64,000 nt of DNA from Conexibacter sp. CPCC 205762 (GTDB lineage: Bacteria > Actinomycetota > Thermoleophilia > Solirubrobacterales > Solirubrobacteraceae), in contig NZ_JAUTDN010000003.1 of NCBI RefSeq assembly GCF_030646155.1, positions 1 to 64,000 of the forward strand, in the 5' to 3' direction. The translations under genes were made by a program, and so were the position numbers. Every line of letters begins with the position of its first letter. The first letter of the stretch is position 1. Positions 1 through 10,280 of the stretch are shown one piece after another. The notes under the pieces were generated by a model, which made no database searches, was not told the DNA's origin, and saw nothing but the letters and a program-made list of their open reading frames with translations.

Positions 1-214
1 CGGCCGCATGCACCAGCTTGACCGGGAACGACGAGCGCCGGCCGAGCAGCTGCGCCGCCGGCAGCATCAGCACGCCGGCGCCGCCGGCGCCGAGGAAGAA
101 GAGGTTCTGCGCGCCGCCGTCGAGCAGCTCGGCGATCGTTCTGCGCAGCGGGTCGGCAAGGGCGATCGCGCCGCTCTCGATCGCGCGGAAGCGGTCCGCG
201 TCGAAGTTCAGCAT
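1..214 (-). CDS. SIS-domain sugar-phosphate deglycase/isomerase, FrlB-like (partial, N-terminus only)
   Basis: Only the first 71 codons lie in the window; the gene runs off the left edge. The visible part opens with a helical stretch (MLNFDADRFRAIESGAIALA) and then a strand and glycine-rich turn (residues about 33-45, LFFLGAGGAGVLMLP), as at the start of SIS domains in FrlB/GlmS-type enzymes. SIS proteins of this kind cleave phosphorylated Amadori products (fructosamine-6-phosphates) or isomerise sugar phosphates. A GAGAGGAC ribosome site sits 8 bases before the ATG. It is the last visible gene of the operon that starts with an FrlD-like kinase at 11151, so a FrlB role is attractive, but with no active-site residue visible the substrate is inference. 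Confidence 0.6.
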   Translation of the reverse strand, partial: MLNFDADRFRAIESGAIALADPLRRTIAELLDGGAQNLFFLGAGGAGVLMLPAAQLLGRRSSFPVKLVHAA

Positions 215-252
215 CGGGTGTGTCCTCTCGGTGTCGTGGTGGGGGTGGTGCG

Positions 253-657
253 TCAGCTGCTCTGGAGCCAGAACTCGCGCAGGTCGGCGCAGCGGCCGTC
301 GGCGTCGAAGCGCAGCAGCAGCGCCGCCGCCAGCTCGACCTGCTCGCCGTCGCGCACGAAGCGCGCCCGCCAGGCGGTCGCGGCGCGGTCGCCGTCGACG
401 ACCGGCTCCTCGACCTCCAGCCTCAGCTCGCTCTGCGCGGCGAGCGCCTGCGTCCAGTGGGCGACGACCTGCTCGCGGCCGCGCAGGCCGGGGCCGAACG
501 GGTCGAACGTGTAGGCGGCGTCGGCGGCGAACAGCGCGCCGGCCGCCGCCGCGTCGCCGCCGCGCCAGGCGGCGGCGTAGGCGGCGACCCAGGCGTGCGC
601 GTCGGCCGGCGCCGCGCCGCCCGTCGTGCCGCCCGTGCTCGGCGCCGCGTCGCTCAT
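253..657 (-). CDS. NTF2-like / SnoaL-type protein
   Basis: A 134-residue protein. After a low-complexity Gly/Thr/Ala-rich start comes an NTF2-like cone-fold pattern: a helix with WVAAYAAAWRGGD, then ALFAADAAYTFDPFGP, then strands ending in ADLREFWLQSS. Such proteins are small hydrolases, isomerases or accessory subunits with a hydrophobic pocket. The ATG overlaps the stop of the hydantoinase B gene by ATGA, so translation is coupled and it belongs to the same catabolic operon. Its reaction cannot be read from sequence. The overlap makes the start well supported. Confidence 0.75.
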   Translation of the reverse strand: MSDAAPSTGGTTGGAAPADAHAWVAAYAAAWRGGDAAAAGALFAADAAYTFDPFGPGLRGREQVVAHWTQALAAQSELRLEVEEPVVDGDRAATAWRARFVRDGEQVELAAALLLRFDADGRCADLREFWLQSS

Positions 658-2345
658 GTCGTGACCTCGGCGAGCCCGTAGACCTCCGCCGCCGCCTGCG
701 CCGAGACGCGGCCGGCGCGCACGTCGGCGGCGACCTCCGCGCGGTCGCGCGAGCGCGGGTCGCCGACGCCGCCACCGCCGCCGGCGCGCATCGAGACGAC
801 CTCGCCCGGCTGCACGACGAACTCGCCCTTGCTCTGCACCGGGACCGGCTCCTCGCCGTCGCGCAGCAGGTGGATCGAGGCGCTTCTGCCCGCCAGGCCG
901 TCGTCGAGGCCCGGCGCCGCGAAGCGCGCGTCGGACTGCTCGGACTCGGAGATGCAGAAGACCGGCTCGTCGCCGAGCACGCGGTAGTCGGCGCGGATCC
1001 CGAGCCCGCCGCGCTGCTTGCCGGCGCCGCCCGAGTCGGTCTGCAGCTCGTACCGCTCGACGCGGATCGAGTAGTTCATCTCGACCGTCTCGGCGGGGAT
1101 GATCGCGCAGTTGGAGGCGTGCACGTCGAGCGCGTCGCCGCCGTCGTGGCCGCTCGTCGCGCCCGCGCCGCCGGAGACCTGCGCCAGCAGCACGACTCTC
1201 TGCCCCGTCTTCGGCGAGCGCGTCTCGGGGATGAAGACCGGGTAGCCGCTGAACCAGCCGGCCGAGCCGGTCTCCGGCGCGGCCTGCACGAGCGCGCGCG
1301 TGAGCACGTCGCAGAGCCGCTCGGAGGTGAGGTGGCGGTCGGAGGTCGCGGCCGGGAACTCGGGGTTGAAGAGGTTGCCCTTCGGCACCTCCAGCGTGAC
1401 CGGCTCCAGACAGCCCTCGTTGAACGGGACGTCGGCGCTCTGCACGCAGCGGACCGCGTAGTGGATGTCGGAGATCGTCGTCGAGTACGGGCAGTTCATG
1501 CCGCTCACGCGCTGCTGCGCGCTGCCCGACAGGTCGACGCTGAGCGACTCGCCGCTGATCGTGATGCGCGCGTGCACGCGCACCGGCTCGTCGAACTTGC
1601 GCCCGTCGTTGTCGAGGAAGCCCTCGGCCTCGTAGACGCCGTCGGCCAGCTCGCCGATCCGCTGGCGCGTGCGCGCCGCCGCGTAGGCGATCAGCCCGTC
1701 GACGATCTCCAGGAACTCCTCGCTGCCGTGGCGCTCGGCCAGCACCGCCAGCCGCCGCTCGCCCGTGCGCGCCGCGGCGATCTGCGCGCGGATGTCGCCG
1801 AGGTTCATCGTCGGGTTGCGGACGTTGGCGCCGATGATGTCGTAGACGGCCTCGTTGCGCCGGCCGCCCTCCTCCAGCTTGATCGCCGGATACATCACGC
1901 CCTCCTCGAACACGGACTGGTTCGAGGCCGCGCAGGTGCCGGGCAGGCGCCCGCCCCAGTCGGCGTGGTGGGCGACCGTGCCGGAGAAGCCGACGAGGCG
2001 GTCGGAGCCGTCGAAGACCGGCACGAAGATGTTGACGTCGGAGGTGTGGACGCCGCCCATGTACGGGTGGTTCATCAGCAGCACGTCGCCGCGGTTGATG
2101 TCCTCGCCCCACTTGTCGATCAGCGCCCGCAGCGCCGGCCCCATCGAGGCCAGCAGCGTCGGGATGTCGATCGCGGTCGCCAGCAGCCGCCCGCGCGGGT
2201 CGAACAGCGCGCACGAGTAGTCGAGCATGTCCTTCACGACCGACGTCATCGCGGTGCGGTAGAGCGACGTGCGCATCTCCTCCGCGATCGTCTCCAGCGA
2301 GTGGCGCACGACCTCGGTCGTGATCGGGTCCTTGACGGTGGTCAT
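654..2345 (-). CDS. hyuB: ATP-dependent hydantoinase/oxoprolinase subunit B (HyuB)
   Basis: A 563-residue HyuB/oxoprolinase-beta protein, the usual length for this subunit. Recognisable family blocks are PITTEVVRHSLETIAEEM near the N-terminus, LLMNHPYMGGVHTSDV, TVAHHADWGG, the FNEGCLEPVTLEVPKG block and the C-terminal glycine-rich MRAGGGGGVGDP. With subunit A it forms an ATP-dependent enzyme that opens cyclic amides such as hydantoins, N-methylhydantoin or 5-oxoproline. The same family also includes acetone and acetophenone carboxylases, so ring opening is likely but not proven. Its ATG overlaps the hyuA stop (ATGA) and its own stop overlaps the next gene, so all three are translationally coupled. 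Confidence 0.9.
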   Translation of the reverse strand: MTTVKDPITTEVVRHSLETIAEEMRTSLYRTAMTSVVKDMLDYSCALFDPRGRLLATAIDIPTLLASMGPALRALIDKWGEDINRGDVLLMNHPYMGGVHTSDVNIFVPVFDGSDRLVGFSGTVAHHADWGGRLPGTCAASNQSVFEEGVMYPAIKLEEGGRRNEAVYDIIGANVRNPTMNLGDIRAQIAAARTGERRLAVLAERHGSEEFLEIVDGLIAYAAARTRQRIGELADGVYEAEGFLDNDGRKFDEPVRVHARITISGESLSVDLSGSAQQRVSGMNCPYSTTISDIHYAVRCVQSADVPFNEGCLEPVTLEVPKGNLFNPEFPAATSDRHLTSERLCDVLTRALVQAAPETGSAGWFSGYPVFIPETRSPKTGQRVVLLAQVSGGAGATSGHDGGDALDVHASNCAIIPAETVEMNYSIRVERYELQTDSGGAGKQRGGLGIRADYRVLGDEPVFCISESEQSDARFAAPGLDDGLAGRSASIHLLRDGEEPVPVQSKGEFVVQPGEVVSMRAGGGGGVGDPRSRDRAEVAADVRAGRVSAQAAAEVYGLAEVTT

Positions 2346-4399
2346 CGGGCCTCCGGCAGGTAGGTGAGGACGAGGTTGCTCCAGCGGTCGACCGACAGCT
2401 CGACGCCGGGGATGACGACGGTCGTCGCCTCGCGCTCCTCGACGATCGCGGGGCCGCTGGCGCGCTGGCCGGGCCGCAGCGAGGCGCGCTCGTAGACGGG
2501 CGCGTCGACCCAGCCGGTCTCGCGGAAGAAGACCCTGCGGGTCGCGCGCGGCTCCGGCGTGCCGGGCGTCTCGGCGACCTCCTCCAGCGGCGGCCGCGGC
2601 AGGTCGCCGAGCGCGGCGACGCCGACGGCGACCAGCTCGACCGCGTCGGCGGGGTTGCTGTGGCCGAACTCGCGGTCGTGCTCGACGTGGAACCGCTGCA
2701 CGAGCGCGGCGAGGCCGGCCTCGTCGAGCGTCGCGTCGTCGAAGGTCAGCTCGACGGCGTTGTCCTGCCACGTGTAGCGCAGCCGCGCCATGCGGTGGAC
2801 GCGCACGTCGCGCGCGAGGCCGTGCAGCGCCGCGAGCCGCTCGCGCGCCTCGGCGACGAGCGGCAGGTAGCGCTCCTCGATCGCCGCGACCGTCAGCTCC
2901 GCCAGCGGCCGCTCGACCGGCCGCACGACGTCGTGGCGCAGCTCGGCGTTGACGAGCCCGAAGGCCGAGAAGGCGCCCGGGTGCAGCGGCACCAGCACGC
3001 GCGGCACGTCGACCAGCCGGCCGACGCTGAGCGCGTGCATCGCGCCCGCGCCGCCGTAGGCGAGCAGCGCGAAGTCGCGCGGGTCGTAGCCGCGGTTGAC
3101 GGAGACGACGCGCACGCCGCGCGCCATCACCGCGTCGGCGATGTCGAGGATCCCGGCGGCGGCCGCGTCGACGTCGAGCCCGAGCGGCGTCGCGACGTGC
3201 TCCTGGATCGCGGCGCGCGCCGCCTCGACGTCGAGCGTCATCTCGCCGCCGAGGAACGAGGCCGGGTCGATCCGCCCGAGCGCGATCTGCGCGTCGGTCG
3301 TCGTCGGGCGCGTGCCGCCGCGGCCGTAGCAGGCCGGTCCGGGCTGGGCGCCCGCGCTCTCGGGGCCGACGCGCAGCAGGCCGCCGGCGTCGACGTAGGC
3401 GAGCGAGCCGCCGCCTGCGCCGATCGTGTGGATGTCGACCTGCGGCACCTTCACCGGCCGGCCGTCGAACGACGACTCGCGCTCCAGCCGCGGTCTGCCG
3501 TCGGCGATCAGGCAGATGTCGGTCGACGTGCCGCCCATGTCGAACGTGATCTGGTTTCTGTACTCCTCGACGGCCGCCAGGCGGGCCGCCGCGATCACGC
3601 CGGCGGCGGGGCCGGAGAGGATCATCTTGTGCGGGTTGACGGCCGCCTCGGCCGCGCTCATCACGCCGCCGGAGGACTGCATCACGAAGAACGGCGCGGT
3701 CACGCTCTGCTCGGCGAGGCCGCGGTCGAGCGCGGCGATGTAGTCGGCGATCAGCGGCTGCAGCGAGGCGGCGATGACCGTCGTGGAGGCGCGCGGGTAC
3801 TCCTTGATCTCCGGGCAGACGTCGCTGGAGAGCGCGACCGAAACCTCCGGCAGGCGCTCGCGCAGGGCGGCGCCGAGGCGCTGCTCGTGGTCGCCGTTCT
3901 GGAAGCTGAAGAGGAGGCAGACGGCGACGGCGCGGACGCCCGCGGCGCGCACCTGCTCGACGAGCGCGTCGATCGCGGAGTCGTCGAGCGCGCGCACGAC
4001 GGCGCCCTCGCGGTCGAGCCGCTCCGGCACCTCGAAGACCAGCTCGCGCCCGATCAGCGGCGCCGGCTTGACGAGGCCGAGGTCGAACATGTCGTGCCGC
4101 TTCTGCGTGCCGATCTCCAGCACGTCGCGGAAGCCCGCGGTCACCAGCAGCGCGGTCGGCGCCAGCTTCAGCTCCAGCAGCGCGTTGGTCGCGACCGTCG
4201 AGCCGTGGGCGAAGACGCCGAGCGCGCCGGTGTCGACGCCGCGCCCGTCGCGCAGCTTGCGGATCGCCTCGATCACGCCCTGCTCCGGGTTGGCGGGGGT
4301 CGAGCTGACCTTGTCGACGAGCACGCGCTGCTCCGTCTCGTCATAGGCGATGACGTCGGTGAAGGTGCCGCCGACGTCGATGCCGAGCAGAGTGCTCAT
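2342..4399 (-). CDS. hyuA: ATP-dependent hydantoinase/oxoprolinase subunit A (HyuA)
   Basis: A 685-residue ASKHA-fold subunit. It opens with the nucleotide-binding LLGIDVGGTFTDV motif and carries the second family signature TFDMGGTSTDICLI in the middle, followed by HTIGAGGGSLAYVD and GPACYGRGG. It phosphorylates or activates the carbonyl of a cyclic amide for hydrolysis together with subunit B. GGAG lies about 9 bases before the ATG. The M20 hydrolase gene ends 40 bases upstream and hyuB overlaps downstream. Substrate candidates are hydantoins, N-methylhydantoin, oxoproline or an imidazolone/hydantoin-type adduct; the kinase, deglycase and sugar transporter in the same operon hint at a glycated substrate. 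Confidence 0.92.
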   Translation of the reverse strand: MSTLLGIDVGGTFTDVIAYDETEQRVLVDKVSSTPANPEQGVIEAIRKLRDGRGVDTGALGVFAHGSTVATNALLELKLAPTALLVTAGFRDVLEIGTQKRHDMFDLGLVKPAPLIGRELVFEVPERLDREGAVVRALDDSAIDALVEQVRAAGVRAVAVCLLFSFQNGDHEQRLGAALRERLPEVSVALSSDVCPEIKEYPRASTTVIAASLQPLIADYIAALDRGLAEQSVTAPFFVMQSSGGVMSAAEAAVNPHKMILSGPAAGVIAAARLAAVEEYRNQITFDMGGTSTDICLIADGRPRLERESSFDGRPVKVPQVDIHTIGAGGGSLAYVDAGGLLRVGPESAGAQPGPACYGRGGTRPTTTDAQIALGRIDPASFLGGEMTLDVEAARAAIQEHVATPLGLDVDAAAAGILDIADAVMARGVRVVSVNRGYDPRDFALLAYGGAGAMHALSVGRLVDVPRVLVPLHPGAFSAFGLVNAELRHDVVRPVERPLAELTVAAIEERYLPLVAEARERLAALHGLARDVRVHRMARLRYTWQDNAVELTFDDATLDEAGLAALVQRFHVEHDREFGHSNPADAVELVAVGVAALGDLPRPPLEEVAETPGTPEPRATRRVFFRETGWVDAPVYERASLRPGQRASGPAIVEEREATTVVIPGVELSVDRWSNLVLTYLPEAR

Positions 4400-4439
4400 G
4401 GGGTGGTTCTCCAGGTGGTGGTGATGGGACGGGCGAGGG

Positions 4440-5816
4440 TCACGGCGCGACTCCGCAGAAGTCGATCGCCGCGAGCGCGACGGCGGCGGCGCAGGTCTTC
4501 AGCTGCTCCAGCTCGATCCCCTCGTCGGCGCTGTGCGCGCGGCGCAGGTCGCCGGGGCCGAAGACGACCGCCGGGATCCCGGCCGCCTCCAGGAAGGAGG
4601 CGTCGGTGACGGCCGCGAAGCCGCTGCGATGGTCCGGGCCGGGCGCGGGCGTCGGCGCACCGGTGACCTGCTCGCGCGCCTGCGCGAGCGCCTGCACGAC
4701 CGGCGCCTCCCACGTGGTCGACGCGGCCGGCCAGTTGCCGAGCCAGTCGATCCGCGGCGGGGTGTCGCGCAGCCACGGGTCGAGCGCGGCGGCGGTCGCG
4801 ATCCGCCACTCCAGCTCGGCGCGCACGTCCTCGGCGGCCTCGTCGGGCGGATACCAGGCGAGCACGTCCAGCTCGGCGCGGTCGGCGAGGTAGGCGGGGC
4901 TGGGCGTGCCGGCGTCGGCGTGCAGCGCGCCGGGGTTGATCGTGAAGAAGCCGGGCGCGAAGGCCGGGTGGCTTCTCGTCTGGCCCCACTCCTGCTCCAG
5001 CTCCTGGAGCGCGCGCACGATCAGCAGCGCCTTCTCGACCGCGTTGACGCCGACGTCGCTGCCGGCGCCGCCTGGGCGGACGGCCTCGCCGCGGTTGCCG
5101 GCGTGGGTCGCGCGGCCGTCGATCGTGACGCGGAAGACGTGGTTGCCGGCCGACAGCGGCGAGAGCGACAGCGGCTCAGGGGTCGAGGAGGGCTCGAGCA
5201 CGATCGCGCCGATCCGCTCGGCGTCCGGAGGGGAGTCGACGCCGAGCGCCGCGAGCGCCGCGGCCGTCGCCGCGCTCGTGCCCAGCTCGTGCTGCATCTG
5301 CTCCTCGCCGACGACGCACTGGACGCAGAGGTCGCCGGCGAGCGCGACGCCCGCGTCGCGCAGCGCGCGCACGGCCAGCCAGCCGGCCGCGAGGCCGCCC
5401 TTCATGTCGGTCGCGCCGAGCCCGAGCAGCTCGCCGCCGCGCCGCTCGGGTCTCCACGGGTCGGCCATCGTCCAGGTCTCGCGGCGGACCGGCGGGACGG
5501 TGTCGACGTGGCCGTTGAGGATCAGCGCGCGGCCGTCGCCGGCGCCGGCGAGCGTCGCGACGAGGTTCGGCCGCACCGGGTCGGACGCGACCCGCTCGGT
5601 GCGCAGCCCGAGCGCCAGGTAGCGCTGCTCCAGCAGCGCGACGCAGCGCGCCTCGCCGCCGGCCGCGGCGGTGCCGTCGATGCCGGGGAAGGAGGGGTTG
5701 GTCGAGTCGATCGCGACCAGCTCCTCGAGCAGCTCGACGGCGTCGTCGAAGGCGGCGTCGACCGCCGCGCGGACGCGCGCGGCGAGGTCGGTCGCGGTGG
5801 GGTCGGTCGCGGTCAC
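4440..5816 (-). CDS. M20-family metallohydrolase (ArgE/DapE/N-carbamoylase-like)
   Basis: A 458-residue M20 peptidase-family amidohydrolase. Metal and catalytic positions are visible: NGHVDTVPP (His and Asp), GATDMKGG (bridging Asp), GEEQMQ (general-base Glu plus metal Glu), HAGNRGEAVRPG in the dimerisation lid, and a late metal His in RRAHSADEG. Members remove N-acyl or N-carbamoyl groups from amino acids or cleave dipeptides. Next to hydantoinase genes an N-carbamoyl- or N-acyl-amino-acid hydrolase fits best. The GTG start overlaps the stop of the FAD oxidoreductase (GTGA); the reading frame continues upstream, but this overlap decides the start. Confidence 0.85.
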   Translation of the reverse strand: MTATDPTATDLAARVRAAVDAAFDDAVELLEELVAIDSTNPSFPGIDGTAAAGGEARCVALLEQRYLALGLRTERVASDPVRPNLVATLAGAGDGRALILNGHVDTVPPVRRETWTMADPWRPERRGGELLGLGATDMKGGLAAGWLAVRALRDAGVALAGDLCVQCVVGEEQMQHELGTSAATAAALAALGVDSPPDAERIGAIVLEPSSTPEPLSLSPLSAGNHVFRVTIDGRATHAGNRGEAVRPGGAGSDVGVNAVEKALLIVRALQELEQEWGQTRSHPAFAPGFFTINPGALHADAGTPSPAYLADRAELDVLAWYPPDEAAEDVRAELEWRIATAAALDPWLRDTPPRIDWLGNWPAASTTWEAPVVQALAQAREQVTGAPTPAPGPDHRSGFAAVTDASFLEAAGIPAVVFGPGDLRRAHSADEGIELEQLKTCAAAVALAAIDFCGVAP

Positions 5817-7327
5817 GGACGGTCCTCCGTCGTCGGCATGGAAGGGGTCAGCGCGGCGAGGCGGCGGTCGAGCCAGCGCGCGCGGCGGCCGGCGTCGTCG
5901 GCAGCGCCGTTGCGGCGCACGGCGGCGCGCACGAGCTGCGCGCCGGCCCAGCGGATCGGGTCGGGCGGGAAGTTGAACACGGGCTGGTCGACGAGGCCGC
6001 TGCGCGACCACTCGTCGTCGGCGTCGAGCGCGAGGCTGGCGAGGATCCTGCCGCCGATCACCGACTGCGCGACGCCGCTGCCGCTCCAGCCGACGCCGTA
6101 GAGGACCGACGGGTTGGCCTCCATGCGGCCGAAGATCGGCAGGTGCGAGAGCGTGCGGTCGACCGGGCCCGACCAGGTCTGCTCGACCGGCAGGTCGTTC
6201 AGCATCGGGTAGACGCGGCGGAAGGCGGCGGTCGCGTCGCGCGCGAACTTCGGCGAGCGCTCGAAGCCGCTCCCGATCCGCCCGTTCAGCGCGACGGCGC
6301 CGCCGCCGCGGCCGAGCACGACGCGGCCGTCGGCGCTGCGCTGGTAGTAGAGCACGCGCATCTGCGAGTCGCAGATCGCCGCGCCGTCCTTCCAGCCGAT
6401 CGCGTCGAGCCGCTCGGGCGCGCGGCGGGTCGCGATCACGTCGCTGGCGACGACGAACATCCGCCGCGAGAACTGCGGCAGGGACGCCGCCCAGGCGCCG
6501 GCGGCGAGCACGACGCGAGCTGCGTCGAGCGTGCCGCCGGCGCCGGTGCGAAGCCGCGTCAGGGCGCCTGGGGACGTGGCGCCCGGCGCGGCCGGGGCGG
6601 GGTCGATCGAGCGCACGCGCGTGTGCTCGTGGATCGTCACGCCGGCCTGCAGCGCCAGTCTGCGCAGGCCGCGCGCGAGCTTCGCCGGCTGGACGGTGCC
6701 GCCGGCCGGCTCCCAGATGCCGCCGAGGTGGACCGGCGAACCGGTCCGGGCGGCCACTTCTTCAGCGGTCAGGTGACGGTAGGGACGGCCGCCGTGGCGC
6801 TCGGCCCGCGCGACGACCTCCTCCCACGCGCCCAGCTGCGCCGGCGTCGTCGCCGTCCACAGCCAGCCGTCGCGGCGGAGGTCGAAGTCGAGGCCCTCGT
6901 CCTGCAGCGCCTCCAGCTCGTCGAGCGCGGCCTCGGAGGCGCGCGCCAGGCGCACCGCCTCCGCGGTCCCGCAGAGGGCGGCGAGGTTCTCCAGCCGCTC
7001 CCACCAGGAGTGGATCTGACCGCCGTTGCGGCCCGAGGCGCCGCCGCCGCAGACGTCGCCTTCCAGCAACGTCACCGACAGCGACGGCTCGCGCCGCTTC
7101 AGCTCCAGCGCCGTCCACAGGCCGACGTAGCCGCCGCCGACGATCGCGACGTCGGCGCGCGCCGCTCCGAGAAGCGGCGGCGCGTCGGCCGCGGTCGCGG
7201 CGGCGGGCTCGTCGAGCGCATCCAGCAGCCACAGCGAGCGGTGCGGAGGGGCTCCCGACCCCTCGTCTCCGCGCACCCCGCCGTCGAGCCGCAGCTGCGC
7301 CCGTCGTATCGCGTCCCTGCCCGTCAC
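5813..7327 (-). CDS. FAD-dependent amine oxidoreductase (DAO family, PuuB-like)
   Basis: A 504-residue DAO-family flavoenzyme. The FAD-binding Rossmann motif is VAIVGGGYVGLWTALELKRR at about residues 59-78, followed by the GASGRNGGQ block typical of gamma-glutamylputrescine, sarcosine and N-substituted amino-acid oxidases. It probably oxidises a secondary or primary amine bond of the imported compound. It starts with GTG 4 bases after the end of the transporter binding-protein gene and overlaps the M20 gene downstream, so it is in the operon. A paralogue with the same FAD and GASGRNGG blocks lies at 55696-57118. Confidence 0.85.
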   Translation of the reverse strand: MTGRDAIRRAQLRLDGGVRGDEGSGAPPHRSLWLLDALDEPAAATAADAPPLLGAARADVAIVGGGYVGLWTALELKRREPSLSVTLLEGDVCGGGASGRNGGQIHSWWERLENLAALCGTAEAVRLARASEAALDELEALQDEGLDFDLRRDGWLWTATTPAQLGAWEEVVARAERHGGRPYRHLTAEEVAARTGSPVHLGGIWEPAGGTVQPAKLARGLRRLALQAGVTIHEHTRVRSIDPAPAAPGATSPGALTRLRTGAGGTLDAARVVLAAGAWAASLPQFSRRMFVVASDVIATRRAPERLDAIGWKDGAAICDSQMRVLYYQRSADGRVVLGRGGGAVALNGRIGSGFERSPKFARDATAAFRRVYPMLNDLPVEQTWSGPVDRTLSHLPIFGRMEANPSVLYGVGWSGSGVAQSVIGGRILASLALDADDEWSRSGLVDQPVFNFPPDPIRWAGAQLVRAAVRRNGAADDAGRRARWLDRRLAALTPSMPTTEDRP

Positions 7328-7331
7328 GTCG

Positions 7332-8363
7332 TTACTTCGCTGCGCGGTAGAGCAGCTTCTCGATGTCCGGGTCGGCGACGTTGTCTCTCGTCGCGATCAC
7401 CGGGTCGAGCAGCGTGTCTTCCGGTCTCGTGCCGTTGTCGAGGTAGTCGACGATCTGTCTGACGCCCAGCTCGCCGGCGGTGTAGACCTGCTGCACGACG
7501 AGCGCGTCGATCAGGCCGCGTCTCATCAGCGTGACCTCCTGCGGGTCGGCGTCCATCCCGACGACGCTGATCGCGTCGGCCTTGCCGGCGTTCTCGACGG
7601 CGTTGGCGGTGCCGATCGCGGCGTTCGTCCAGGAGGCGAAGATGCCTCTCAGGTCGGGGTCGCGCTTGATCAGGCCGTTGACGTTGGCGGCGACGTCGGC
7701 GAGGTCGCCTCTGTCGTAGGTCTCGCCGATGCTTCTGAGGCCGGGGTAGTCGGGCAGCGCCGCTCTCCAGCCGCGCTGGCGCGCGTCGACCGACTCGATG
7801 CCGGGGACGTAGCCCTCGTAGGCGACGTTGCCTCTGCCGTCGAGCAGTCTGTCCATCACCTCGGCGGCCATTCTGCCGGCCGCCTCGTTGTTGGTTCCGA
7901 TGAACGACAGCCGCACCGACGGGTCGGCGACGTCGGCGTCGAGCATGATCACCGGGATTCTCTGCGACTGCAGCTGGCGGATCGGCGCGACCATGCCGCG
8001 GTTGTCGACGGCGGTCATCAGGACCGCGTCGGGCTTGCGCGCCATCACCGACTGCAGCGTCGCGGTCTGCGACGGCAGGTCCGCGGTGCGCGGCGCCTGC
8101 CAGTCGACCTCGACGCCGAGCTTCTCGGCCTCGGCCTGGGCGCCGGCGTTGAGGGTGATGTAGAACGACGACTCCTCATTCGTGATGAGGGCGATCTTGT
8201 ACTTCTCTCTCGCCTTGCCGGCATCGGAGCCGGAGGACGATGTGGTCGAACCGCTTGAACCGCTCGACGACGAGTCGTTGTCGTCGGAGCTGCCACAGGC
8301 GGCCAGCACCAGCACGAGCGCAGCGAGTGCGACGCCCGCGAGCGAGCGCAACAGCTTGGACAC
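7332..8363 (-). CDS. Substrate-binding lipoprotein of sugar-type ABC transporter (RbsB-like)
   Basis: A 343-residue periplasmic-binding protein type 1. It begins with GTG, preceded by AAGGAGAGG. A lipoprotein signal ends in a LAAC lipobox at about residues 18-21, followed by a Ser/Gly/Asp linker. The mature domain starts KYKIALITNEESSFYITLNAG and shows the family features DAVLMTAVDNRGMVAPIRQL and FIGTNNEAAGRMAAE. RbsB-type proteins bind pentoses, hexoses, polyols or glycated compounds and deliver them to the membrane permease. The gene follows the permease by 49 bases. The ligand is unknown; operon context suggests a sugar-amine conjugate. Confidence 0.9.
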   Translation of the reverse strand: MSKLLRSLAGVALAALVLVLAACGSSDDNDSSSSGSSGSTTSSSGSDAGKAREKYKIALITNEESSFYITLNAGAQAEAEKLGVEVDWQAPRTADLPSQTATLQSVMARKPDAVLMTAVDNRGMVAPIRQLQSQRIPVIMLDADVADPSVRLSFIGTNNEAAGRMAAEVMDRLLDGRGNVAYEGYVPGIESVDARQRGWRAALPDYPGLRSIGETYDRGDLADVAANVNGLIKRDPDLRGIFASWTNAAIGTANAVENAGKADAISVVGMDADPQEVTLMRRGLIDALVVQQVYTAGELGVRQIVDYLDNGTRPEDTLLDPVIATRDNVADPDIEKLLYRAAK

Positions 8364-8412
8364 GGATCCTCTCCTTGTGAAGCGATGGGACACGGGGACG
8401 AAGACGGGGGTT

Positions 8413-9494
8413 TCAGCCCTGCTGGGCGCGTCGGCGCCGCAGCTGGTCGACGTAGACGGCACCGAGCAGCACCAGGCCGACCGCGACGTTCTGCCAGAAC
8501 GGGTCGATCGCCATGATCACGAAGCCGTTCAGCAGCACGGCCGGGATCAGCGCGCCGATGACGGTGCCCGACATGCGGCCGCGGCCGCCGAACAGGCTGG
8601 TGCCGCCGATCACGACCGCCGAGATCGCGGCGAGCGCGTCCTCGGTGTGGCCGGAGACGGAGGCGGTGTTGAAGCGGGCGAGGTCGATCACGCCGACGAT
8701 CGCCGCCAGCACGCCCATCAGCACGTACAGGATCAGCAGGTGGCGGCCGACGTTGATGCCGGCGCGCGCGGCCGAGTCGGGGTTGGCGCCGATCGCGTAG
8801 GTGCGCAGGCCGAAGCGGGTCCAGCCGAGGATCACCCACAGGATCCCGGTCACGACGATCGCGACGACGACCGGCCACGGGATCACGCCGAAGAGCGAGC
8901 CGAGGCCGAAGAACTCCTGCAGCTGGATCGGCGCGCCCTGGACGTTGAGGCCGCCGGTCCAGACCTGCGCGAGGCCGAGGATCACGCCCGCCGTCGCGAG
9001 CGTCGCGATGAAGGCGGGGATCTTCGCGCGGACGGCCAGCAGGCCGTTGACGAGGCCCCAGCCGAGCCCGACCAGCAGCGACGCGCCGATCCCCAGCAGC
9101 AGCGCCAGGAAGAGGTGCGGATGGTTCAGCTGCGCGACGTCGATCGTCACGTCGCCGGCCAGCGCCGCCATCACCTTCGCCGCGACGACGGCGGTGAAGA
9201 CGACGATCGCGCCGATCGAGAGGTCGAGCCCAGCGGCGATCAGCAGGAAGGTCATGCCGGCCGCGAGGATCAGCATCGTCGAGGCGTCGAGCGCGACGTT
9301 TCTGAGGTTGTCGAGCGACAGGAACGAGCCCGACGGCGCGAGCACCGAGAAGACGACGATGATCAGCAGCAGGATGCCGGCGATCGTCAGCGACTCGTAG
9401 CGCTCGGCGCGCTTCTGCGCGCGCTCGGCCTTGCGGTCGGCGGCGGGGTTCTGCGCGGGCGCGGGCGTCTGCGCGCCGCTCTCGGCGGTGGTGC

Positions 9495-9498
<4 letters not shown>
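8413..9498 (-). CDS. ABC transporter permease, RbsC family
   Basis: A 361-residue hydrophobic permease of the BPD_transp_2 type (RbsC/XylH/FrcC). About ten membrane spans are visible, with family blocks SIGAIVVFTAVVAAKVM, PAFIATLATAGVILGLAQ, NPDSAARAGINV and the VIGGTSLFGGRGR motif near the C-terminal third. It works with the lipoprotein at 7332-8363 and the ATPase at 9495-10280. Its ATG overlaps the ATPase stop (ATGA). A charged cytoplasmic N-terminus of roughly 40 residues precedes the first span. Confidence 0.92.

Positions 9499-10266
<768 letters not shown>

Positions 10267-10280
<14 letters not shown>

Noticed and set aside
18-2363. Long plus-strand open frame of about 780 codons opposite the hydantoinase genes
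   Set aside because: Its product is Arg/Ala-rich low-complexity sequence with no fold; it is a shadow of the GC-rich genes on the minus strand.
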